Origin: Woeseiaceae bacterium
Lineage (GTDB): Bacteria; Pseudomonadota; Gammaproteobacteria; Steroidobacterales; Woeseiaceae
DNA: 44,334 bases
Direction: 5' to 3'
NCBI GenBank assembly: GCA_013043165.1
Contig: JABDOQ010000095.1
Span: 1-44,334 of the forward strand
Position numbers and translations under genes: made by a program. The first letter of the stretch is position 1; each line of letters starts with the position of its first letter. The notes under the pieces are model-generated. The model made no database searches, had not been told where the DNA came from, and worked only from the letters and a program-made list of their open reading frames with translations. Below are positions 36,088 to 44,334 of the stretch, piece after piece.

Positions 36088-36111
36088 CCGGCGGGCGATT
36101 TAAGAGCAGGC

Positions 36112-36144
36112 AAAGGCCCCCGGTTTTCCGGGGGCCTTTTTTTT
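36112..36144 (+). terminator. Intrinsic terminator of the octahaem gene
   Basis: Perfect 12-base arms (36112-36123 and 36128-36139) with a TTTT loop, continuing into a run of eight T bases (36137-36144). The opposite strand begins the stem with A bases, so it can also end pdxH transcription coming from the right. Confidence 0.95.
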
Positions 36145-36168
36145 GAGGAGTCTGTTACCGGTTGGCGG

Positions 36169-36846
36169 CTAGGGCGCCAGGCGCTCGATCTTCCAGCTAC
36201 CGTCATCCTGCCTGGTGTACTGGAAACGATCGTGCAGGCGATTGCGTCTCCCCTGCCAGAATTCGACTTCGTAGGGCACGACACGATATCCGCCCCAGAA
36301 CGACGGCAGCGGCACTTCCTTGTTCTTGAATTTCTTCTTCAGCTTCTGAAATTCGGATTCGAGCAGGGAGCGCGAGGAGATAACGCTGCTCTGTGCCGAC
36401 ACCCATGCGCCAATCTGGCTGCCACGCGGGCGTGACATGAAGTATTTGAGGGTTTCGCTCGCCGGTATCCTGGCCGCCGTGCCGCGTATCTTCACCTGGC
36501 GTGCTGCGTCAGACCAGAAGAACAGCATCGCGACATTCGCATTCTTTTCGATATGTTCGGCTTTCTTGCTGCCGAAGTTGGTGAAAAAAACGAAGCCGTT
36601 CTCATCGAAATATTTTAGTAGTACGGTTCGACTGGACGGTCTGTTTTGGGAATCGACGGTCGCGATGGAAAACGCGTTCGGATCCATCGGCACGCTCTCG
36701 CAGGCGTATCGGAACCAGTCCTCGAACTGGATAATCGGGTCCTCGTCAAGATCATCGCGGTCCAGCGCAAAGCCCGTGGCGGATCGCCGCAGGCCCGAAA
36801 CGTTCATGCCGTGGTGCGTATTATTCGTTTTTTCATCCCTGGACAT
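36169..36846 (-). CDS. pdxH: Pyridoxamine 5'-phosphate oxidase
   Basis: FMN enzyme that makes pyridoxal phosphate. ATG 36846 (MSRDEKTNNTHHG) gives 225 residues, near the usual 218; ATG 36807 is an alternative. The much longer open frame upstream is antisense to the DoxX gene and not part of it. Family features: SIATVDSQNRPSSRTVLLK, FFTNFGSKKAEHI, YFMSRPRGSQIGAWVS and the C-terminal WKIERLAP. FMN- and PLP-binding Arg residues are retained. It ends near the terminator at 36112-36144. Confidence 0.95.
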   Translation of the reverse strand: MSRDEKTNNTHHGMNVSGLRRSATGFALDRDDLDEDPIIQFEDWFRYACESVPMDPNAFSIATVDSQNRPSSRTVLLKYFDENGFVFFTNFGSKKAEHIEKNANVAMLFFWSDAARQVKIRGTAARIPASETLKYFMSRPRGSQIGAWVSAQSSVISSRSLLESEFQKLKKKFKNKEVPLPSFWGGYRVVPYEVEFWQGRRNRLHDRFQYTRQDDGSWKIERLAP

Positions 36847-36930
36847 GCGCCAAATATAAGTGTCTGACGTCCATAAGCAACTATTCAAGGTATTATTGGG
36901 CAACCAGCCTGTCACCGGGGAAGAAAAAAG

Positions 36931-37410
36931 ATGTCCAATCTCGACGAATTTCGGCGTAAAAAAAAGATACAGCTCTGGCCGATCAGCATGCTCCGCGTCT
37001 ATACCGGCGTGTTTTTTCTCTATTACGGATTCGGCAAGGTCCGGAATCCGGATTTCGCCGATGGCCTGGCCGGATTCGTTACGTCCAAGCTCGAGAGCAG
37101 TGTTGGCATGATCCGGCCTTTCCTCGAGTCCGTGGTGCTGCCGAACAAGGGCCTGTTCGCCTTTCTCGTCTCCTGGGGCGAACTCGCGATCGGCATTGGG
37201 TTGATCCTGGGTCTCGCGACCCGTTGGGCATCCATCGCGGGGGCAATCATGGTCGCCACTTTCTGGGCAACCAAAGGGCAGGGCTTCCTGGACGCACAGA
37301 ACCACGATGTGATCTGGTTCGTGATTTTCGTGGTGCTGGCGACCATCCACGCGGGCAGGGCCCACAGCGTGGACGAGCGGCTGGCTGACCGCTTCCGATT
37401 TCTGGCCTGA
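36931..37410 (+). CDS. DoxX-like integral membrane protein
   Basis: Four-helix membrane protein of about 159 residues in the DoxX family. ATG 36931 follows GGGGAAG. The first helix contains MLRVYTGVFFLYYGFGKV, the FxxxGxxK-type DoxX start, and later helices include FLVSWGELAIGIGLILGL and VIWFVIFVVLATI. The function is not settled; relatives work in respiration or redox balance. It is divergent from pdxH. A repeat element starts directly after its stop. Confidence 0.83.
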   Translation: MSNLDEFRRKKKIQLWPISMLRVYTGVFFLYYGFGKVRNPDFADGLAGFVTSKLESSVGMIRPFLESVVLPNKGLFAFLVSWGELAIGIGLILGLATRWASIAGAIMVATFWATKGQGFLDAQNHDVIWFVIFVVLATIHAGRAHSVDERLADRFRFLA

Positions 37411-37504
37411 ATTAAGGAATTAGGGGGACAGTTTACTTATATGCCGGCCTGCCTGCGGCTGGTTGTCCCATATGGCATTTAAGTAAACTGTCCCCTTAAT
37501 TAAT
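37411..37504. repeat. REP-like repeat, locus 3: long inverted pair
   Basis: Left arm 37411-37445 and right arm 37474-37504 are near-perfect reverse complements carrying the core GGGGACAGTTTACTTA in opposite orientations around a 28-base loop. It begins at the DoxX stop and ends 7 bases before the -10 box of tRNA-Leu. It belongs to the same family as loci 1400-1480 and 31133-31157. Confidence 0.9.
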
Positions 37505-37511
37505 TCCGCTA

Positions 37512-37517
37512 TATAAT
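37512..37517 (+). promoter_or_regulatory. Consensus -10 box of tRNA-Leu
   Basis: TATAAT, 45 bases before tRNA-Leu. The -35 position (about 37489-37494) falls inside the right arm of the repeat element (TGTCCC) and matches poorly, so the element may have replaced the original -35. Confidence 0.5.
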
Positions 37518-37561
37518 GGCCGGCTGGACAGGTAGTGCGGGTGTCAGTGTCGCACCGGTCG

Positions 37562-37647
<86 letters not shown>

Positions 37648-37702
37648 GGTCCGAACCGGTCCTCAAATCTACGTTACGTAATTGCATAAGAGAATTTAAA
37701 GA

Positions 37703-38998
37703 ATGAACGTCACTGTCGAGTCGACAGGTGCCCTCGAGCGCCGTATGCGCGTTGAGCTGCCGATCGAGCCTATCCAGCAACAGGTGGACTCTCGCCTGAA
37801 AGCGGTCGGCCGCACGGCGAAGATCAAGGGATTTCGTCCCGGCAAAGTACCGCCGAAAGTCGTCAAGCAGCGCTACGGCAAGCAGGTTCGCGAAGAGGTC
37901 CTGGGTGAAGTTCTGCAAAAGAGCTACTCCGAGGCGGTCGTGCAGCAGAAGCTAACGCCGGCGGCCGGGCCGAAGATCGAAACCGAAGACGAGGACGGCA
38001 AGACGTTTGCATACGTCGCCACCTTCGAGGTCATGCCCGAAGTCGAGCTCAAGAACCTCGACAAGATCAAGGTCGAGAAGCCGGACGTGCAGATAGGCGA
38101 CGAAGATATCGACGACATGATCGCCAAACTTCGCGCACAGAAAGCGACCTGGAGCAGCGTCGATCGTAAGAGCAAGGATGGCGACCAGGTCATCGTCGAC
38201 TTCAACGGCGAACTCGATGGCGAAGCGTTCCCCGGCGGACAGGGCAGCGAGATAGCCGTTATTTTGGGCGAGGGCCAGATGCTGCCGGATTTCGAAAAGG
38301 GGCTGAAGGGCATCAAGGCCGGCGACGAGAAGACCTTCAAGGTCAGGTTCCCGAAGGACTACCACGCTGAGGATCTTGCAGGCAAAAAGGCGGATTTTTC
38401 CATCAAGACGCACCGCGTCGAAGAGCAGGCGCTGCCGGAACTAAACGACGAGTTCGCGGAGATGTTCAATGTCACCGAGGGCGGACTCGACAGGCTTCTG
38501 CAAGATGTGCGCGAGAACATGGAGCGAGAAGCCGCGCAGAAGGTTAAAAACGACATCCGCGAGCAGGTCCTGGATGCTCTGCTTGCCAACAATCCGATCG
38601 ACATCCCGAAGTCGCTGCAGAACCAGGAAGCGCATTCCCTGCAGCATGAAGCCATGCAGCGCATGGGTATTGAGGATCATGCGATGGCGCCGCCGATCGA
38701 GACCTTCTCGGAAGCCGCGGAAAAGCGCGTGCGCCTGGGTCTGTTGCTGCGCCGCGTGATTGCCGACAACGACTTGAAGGCCGATGAGGCGCTCATTCGC
38801 GGGCGCGTCGAGGAGATGTGCGATAGCTACGAAAATTCAGCCGAGATGGTTGAAATGTATATGAGTAATCCACAGGTCTTGCAACAAGTCGAGCCGATGG
38901 TGGTCGAACAACTGGCGGTCGACTGGTTGCTGGCGAACGGCAAGGTCAAGGACAAGAAGATCTCGTTCAAGGACTACATGAACGCACCCGCTTCATGA
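37703..38998 (+). CDS. tig: Trigger factor
   Basis: Ribosome-bound chaperone and prolyl isomerase. The N-terminal ribosome-binding signature [19 protein letters not shown] is at residues 42-60, the FKBP-type domain follows (residues about 150-245, [19 protein letters not shown]) and the C-terminal helical chaperone domain fills the rest. Length 431 residues, like E. coli (432). It is the first gene of tig-clpP-clpX-lon-hupB. Confidence 0.97.
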   Translation: MNVTVESTGALERRMRVELPIEPIQQQVDSRLKAVGRTAKIKGFRPGKVPPKVVKQRYGKQVREEVLGEVLQKSYSEAVVQQKLTPAAGPKIETEDEDGKTFAYVATFEVMPEVELKNLDKIKVEKPDVQIGDEDIDDMIAKLRAQKATWSSVDRKSKDGDQVIVDFNGELDGEAFPGGQGSEIAVILGEGQMLPDFEKGLKGIKAGDEKTFKVRFPKDYHAEDLAGKKADFSIKTHRVEEQALPELNDEFAEMFNVTEGGLDRLLQDVRENMEREAAQKVKNDIREQVLDALLANNPIDIPKSLQNQEAHSLQHEAMQRMGIEDHAMAPPIETFSEAAEKRVRLGLLLRRVIADNDLKADEALIRGRVEEMCDSYENSAEMVEMYMSNPQVLQQVEPMVVEQLAVDWLLANGKVKDKKISFKDYMNAPAS

Positions 38999-39038
38999 GA
39001 CAATTGCCGCCTTCAGCGGCTGGACACGGACACAAATT

Positions 39039-39662
39039 ATGAGCGCAACAGCATTGAATCTTGTGCCGATGGTCGTCGAACAGACGGCCCGCGGTGAGCG
39101 TGCCTATGACATTTACTCGAGGCTGCTGAAGGACCGGCTCATCTTTATCGTCGGTCCCGTTGAAGACCAGATGGCAAACCTGGTCGTGGCGCAGCTGCTG
39201 TACCTGGAGTCGGAGAACGCGAACAAGGACATTCATCTTTATATCAATTCGCCGGGCGGTGTCGTGTCTTCGGGCCTGTCTATTTATGACACGATGCAAT
39301 TCATTAACTGCGATGTCTCAACGATCTGTGTCGGCCAGGCGGCCAGCATGGGCGCGCTGCTGCTGGCCGGCGGCGCCAAGGGCAAGCGCTTTGCGTTGCC
39401 GCATTCCCGCGTCATGGTTCATCAGCCCAGCGCCGGCTACCAGGGCCAGGTGACGGACATTCATATCCACGCCCAGGAGGTGCTGGAACTGAAGCGGCGC
39501 CTCAACATGATTATGTCGAAACACACAGGTCAGAGCATGGAGCGAATCGAGCAGGACCTGGAGCGAGACAACTTCATGAGTGCCGAGGCTGCCCTGGAGT
39601 ACGGGCTGATCGACACGGTGCTGGAAAAACGCCAGCAGATGGGCGACCCGGACGATAGCTGA
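39039..39662 (+). CDS. clpP: ATP-dependent Clp protease proteolytic subunit
   Basis: Serine protease forming a 14-subunit barrel with ClpX or ClpA. Catalytic residues: Ser in [14 protein letters not shown] near residue 104, His in [13 protein letters not shown] near residue 129, and an Asp in the region after residue 170 ([18 protein letters not shown]). A short N-terminal propeptide precedes [18 protein letters not shown]. Length 207 residues. It starts 40 bases after tig. Confidence 0.98.
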   Translation: MSATALNLVPMVVEQTARGERAYDIYSRLLKDRLIFIVGPVEDQMANLVVAQLLYLESENANKDIHLYINSPGGVVSSGLSIYDTMQFINCDVSTICVGQAASMGALLLAGGAKGKRFALPHSRVMVHQPSAGYQGQVTDIHIHAQEVLELKRRLNMIMSKHTGQSMERIEQDLERDNFMSAEAALEYGLIDTVLEKRQQMGDPDDS

Positions 39663-39717
39663 TTCCCTAACTATCAATAACTTACGGGAAGACCTTTCAC
39701 TTCCGAGACCTGGCGCT

Positions 39718-39746
39718 TTGCACGTCGAAAGAGCGCATGTTATATA
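39718..39746 (+). promoter_or_regulatory. Candidate sigma-70 promoter of clpX
   Basis: TTGCAC (39718-39723) and TATATA (39741-39746) are 17 bases apart in the clpP-clpX gap. Transcription would start at about 39753, the first base of a hairpin. Confidence 0.45.
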
Positions 39747-39752
39747 CAACCC

Positions 39753-39789
39753 CAGTCTGTCAAAGTGCACGTAACAGACTGATTTTTTT
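39753..39789 (+). terminator. Intrinsic terminator-like hairpin between clpP and clpX
   Basis: CAGTCTGT (39753-39760) and ACAGACTG (39774-39781) are perfect 8-base arms around a 13-base loop, followed by A and seven T bases. It has terminator form but a modest AT-containing stem, so partial readthrough is expected. It would reduce clpX relative to clpP from the upstream message; for a transcript starting at 39753 it would be a 5' stem. Confidence 0.65.
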
Positions 39790-39810
39790 GGACACAGAGG
39801 CCGACTCCGT

Positions 39811-41127
39811 ATGAGTGACGATTCCCGCGGCAAGAACGAGGACGGTAAGCTCCTTTATTGTTCTTTTTGCGGCAAATCTCAGCATGAGGTCCGTAAGCTG
39901 ATTGCCGGCCCGTCGGTCTTCATTTGTGATGAATGCGTCGAGCTCTGCAATGACATCATTCGCGAGGAGCTCGAGGACACGGGCGACACAGCCCAGGACA
40001 AGCTTCCAAAACCGAAAGAAATCAAGGATGTACTCGATGAGTACGTCATTGGCCAGATGCGCGCGAAGAAGGTGCTGTCGGTCGCCGTTTACAATCATTA
40101 CAAGCGCCTCAACGATCGCCTTGATGAACGCACCAGGGACGAAATCGAACTCGCGAAAAGCAATATCCTGCTGATTGGGCCCACGGGCTGCGGCAAAACG
40201 CTGCTGGCCGAGACCCTGGCCCGGCTCCTCAACGTGCCTTTCACGATTGCTGATGCGACGACGCTGACCGAAGCCGGTTACGTCGGCGAAGACGTCGAAA
40301 ACATCATTCAAAAGCTGCTGCAGAAGTGCGACTACGACGTCGACAAAGCGCAGACCGGTATCGTCTACATCGACGAGATCGACAAGATCTCGCGAAAATC
40401 GGACAACCCGTCGATTACCCGCGATGTATCGGGCGAGGGCGTGCAGCAGGCGCTTCTGAAACTCATCGAAGGCACGATCGCCTCGGTACCGCCGCAGGGC
40501 GGCCGCAAGCACCCGCAGCAGGAATTCCTGCAGGTCGACACGGGCAACATCCTGTTCATTTGCGGCGGCGCATTCGCAGGCCTAGAGAAAATCATTCTGG
40601 ATCGCTCGACCAAGAGCGGCATCGGCTTCGTTGCCGAGGTCAAGACGAAAGAAGACGAGCAGAGCATCGGCGAACTGCTGGTCGATGTGGAACCTGAAGA
40701 CCTGATTCGCTTTGGCCTGATTCCCGAATTCGTCGGCCGGCTGCCGGTTGTCGCAACGCTCGAAGAACTCGACGAAGATGCACTCGTGCAGATTTTGCTC
40801 GAGCCGAAAAATGCGCTGACCAAGCAGTACGGCAAACTCTTCGAAATGGAAGGTGTCGAACTCGAGTTTCGTGACGACGCGCTGCGTGCCGTCGCTAAAA
40901 AGGCCATGGAGCGCAAAACCGGTGCACGCGGTCTTCGCACCATTCTTGAAAATGTCTTGCTCGATACCATGTACGACCTGCCGTCTTCATCGTCGGCCAA
41001 GAAGGTCGTCGTCGACGAGGCCGTGGTCGTCGGCGAGACGCAGCCGTATGTCATCTACGAGTCTGACGAGCCTCCGACCGTCAACATCGAGCAGCCGCCG
41101 CGGCCCACCGGCTCCGACGGCGCCTGA
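39811..41127 (+). CDS. clpX: ATP-dependent Clp protease ATPase subunit ClpX
   Basis: AAA+ unfoldase feeding ClpP. The N-terminal zinc-binding domain is complete: YCSFCGKS and [10 protein letters not shown]. Walker A is GPTGCGKT near residue 120, Walker B is [11 protein letters not shown], and [19 protein letters not shown] and the sensor motifs follow; the ClpP-contacting loop IGF is seen in SGIGFVAEV. Length 438 residues. It lies 148 bases after clpP with a terminator-like hairpin between. Confidence 0.98.
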   Translation: MSDDSRGKNEDGKLLYCSFCGKSQHEVRKLIAGPSVFICDECVELCNDIIREELEDTGDTAQDKLPKPKEIKDVLDEYVIGQMRAKKVLSVAVYNHYKRLNDRLDERTRDEIELAKSNILLIGPTGCGKTLLAETLARLLNVPFTIADATTLTEAGYVGEDVENIIQKLLQKCDYDVDKAQTGIVYIDEIDKISRKSDNPSITRDVSGEGVQQALLKLIEGTIASVPPQGGRKHPQQEFLQVDTGNILFICGGAFAGLEKIILDRSTKSGIGFVAEVKTKEDEQSIGELLVDVEPEDLIRFGLIPEFVGRLPVVATLEELDEDALVQILLEPKNALTKQYGKLFEMEGVELEFRDDALRAVAKKAMERKTGARGLRTILENVLLDTMYDLPSSSSAKKVVVDEAVVVGETQPYVIYESDEPPTVNIEQPPRPTGSDGA

Positions 41128-41180
41128 GTTTCATGGCTTATCGGCCGGTAGATGCCGATAGACTTTGTTAAGCCGTACCG

Positions 41181-41208
41181 CTTGAAATGCGGCCGAACGG
41201 GCGCATCT
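41181..41208 (+). promoter_or_regulatory. Sigma-32 (heat-shock) promoter of lon
   Basis: CTTGAAA (41181-41187), identical to the sigma-32 -35 consensus, is followed after 14 bases by CGCATCT (41202-41208), one mismatch from CCCATnT. It lies 35 bases before the GTG start of lon, a known heat-shock gene in E. coli. Confidence 0.7.
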
Positions 41209-41242
41209 CCGCTAACAGACTATTTAAACGAGGTCCAAGCTG

Positions 41243-43687
<2,445 letters not shown>

Positions 43688-43717
43688 AGCGCTGAAGCCC
43701 GCGTGGTTAAAGGATAT

Positions 43718-43746
43718 TTGACGGTATTTATGCCAGTTGATATAAG
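43718..43746 (+). promoter_or_regulatory. Sigma-70 promoter of hupB
   Basis: TTGACG (43718-43723) and TATAAG (43741-43746), each a 5/6 match, are 17 bases apart. Transcription would start near 43753, leaving an untranslated leader of about 110 bases, long enough for regulation. Confidence 0.7.
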
Positions 43747-43862
43747 CATCGCAGCTGTAGCGGATGCACGGAGCCGCTGACAGCCATTCAGCGGATTGCG
43801 CCAGAGTGGGGAGCTCGCTGGATTGATGACAAATCTTTTAATCAATCTGCAAGGGTGAAAGC

Positions 43863-44135
43863 ATGAACAAAGGTGAACTGATAGACGCGGTTGCAAGTGC
43901 AGCTGGACTCTCACGCGCCGACGCAACCAAGGCGGTCGACGGAGTACTCGATAGCATCACTCGAACGCTTTCAAGAGGCGGTTCGGTATCGCTCGTAGGC
44001 TTTGGAACTTTCTCGGTTAAGGCTCGCGCGGCTCGCGCCGGACGCAACCCGCGAACCGGTGAAACGATCCAGATCAAGGCCAGTAATGTGCCCGGATTTA
44101 AGGCTGGCAAAGGCCTGAAGGATGCCGTAAACTAG
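43863..44135 (+). CDS. hupB: DNA-binding protein HU-beta
   Basis: Nucleoid protein that bends DNA as a dimer. MNKGELIDAVASAAGLSRAD is the typical HU N-terminus, and the signature GFGTFSVKARAARAGRNPRT with the DNA-intercalating Pro in RNPRTG spans residues about 46-66. Length 90 residues, the family standard. A ribosome binding site AAGGGTG precedes the ATG. It follows lon, as in E. coli and Pseudomonas; ppiD, the usual next gene, is replaced by tRNAs here. Confidence 0.97.
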   Translation: MNKGELIDAVASAAGLSRADATKAVDGVLDSITRTLSRGGSVSLVGFGTFSVKARAARAGRNPRTGETIQIKASNVPGFKAGKGLKDAVN

Positions 44136-44210
44136 CGCGCCCTTCGGGGCAGCAGGCTCCGAAAAAGCCTGGTATCGGAGGGTATAACAGCCTTCAAGCA
44201 CGGGCTATCC

Positions 44211-44286
44211 GGGTGCTTAGCTCAGCTGGTAGAGCATCGCCCTTACAAGGCGAGGGTCGGCGGTTCGATCCCGTCAGCACCCACCA
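44211..44286 (+). tRNA. tRNA-Val (anticodon TAC)
   Basis: 76-base gene with encoded CCA. Acceptor GGGTGCT pairs with AGCACCC, the anticodon loop is CTTACAA and the T loop is TTCGATC. It follows hupB by 75 bases; TATAAC at 44183-44188 might be its -10 box, without a clear -35. Confidence 0.97.
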
Positions 44287-44291
44287 GATTC

Positions 44292-44334
44292 GGAGCGGTA
44301 GTTCAGTTGGTTAGAATACCGGCCTGTCACGCCG
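44292..44334 (+). tRNA. tRNA-Asp (anticodon GTC), cut by the window end
   Basis: The first 43 bases of a tRNA gene: acceptor 5' strand GGAGCGG, D arm, and anticodon arm with loop CTGTCAC. The 3' part lies beyond the window. Only 5 bases separate it from tRNA-Val, so both come from one precursor. Confidence 0.9.

Noticed and set aside
36847..37365. N-terminal extension of pdxH
   Set aside because: The extra 173 residues are antisense to the DoxX gene; PdxH of normal length starts at 36846.

Overview
The window is a dense, high-GC chromosomal segment of a gammaproteobacterium. The placement rests on gene order: asd-fimV-truA-accD-folC-SPOR-cvpA-purF, tig-clpP-clpX-lon-hupB, parE-parC, prmB-aroC and lpxH next to a cyclophilin are all gammaproteobacterial arrangements. 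The EpmA/EF-P lysylation pair, MiaE, FimV, a FimX-like protein and a multihaem lipoprotein suggest an environmental, metabolically flexible lineage with type IV pili. A marine group such as Woeseiales is a guess, not a demonstrated assignment.

Layout. 1-4330: a secreted M20 amidohydrolase, xseB on the minus strand, then a rubrerythrin / Fe-S oxidoreductase / DUF3501 operon with a promoter and operator-like palindrome. 4446-8587: topoisomerase IV genes parE and parC. 8588-8987: a gene-free, highly structured spacer. 8988-13295 (minus): a short FimV paralogue and a degenerate GGDEF-EAL (FimX-like) protein, with a perfect CRP/Vfr-type box between them. 13526-16954: efp facing epmA-psd, then a PCu(A)C copper chaperone and SCO1 pair. 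17065-29254: prmB-aroC-asd-fimV-truA-accD-folC-SPOR-cvpA-purF. 29312-31155: a pseudo-receiver Ser/Thr kinase and miaE. 31152-32476 (minus): lpxH and a periplasmic cyclophilin. 32656-33193: tRNA genes Pro-Arg-His-Lys with a duplicated tRNA-His 3' end. 33216-36087: an FNR-family regulator divergent from an eight-haem lipoprotein, with two matching palindromes between them. 36169-37410: pdxH and a DoxX-like protein. 37563-44334: tRNA-Leu, the protein quality-control block tig-clpP-clpX-lon-hupB, then tRNA-Val and the 5' part of tRNA-Asp.

Most of the window is housekeeping. The points that stand out are: truA has no ATG/GTG/TTG that would give a complete enzyme and appears to start at ATT behind a Shine-Dalgarno sequence; a dispersed inverted repeat with core GGGGACAGTTTACTT occurs at three loci and supplies the stop codons of both miaE and lpxH; the FNR-like regulator with unusual cysteine spacing and an altered recognition helix faces an octahaem lipoprotein across two CTGAC-N4-GTCAG palindromes about 104 bp apart; a 31-bp copy of the tRNA-His 3' end lies inside the tRNA array; and two FimV-type proteins occur, the shorter one beside a catalytically degenerate c-di-GMP protein. 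No CRISPR array, prophage, transposase or defence island was seen.
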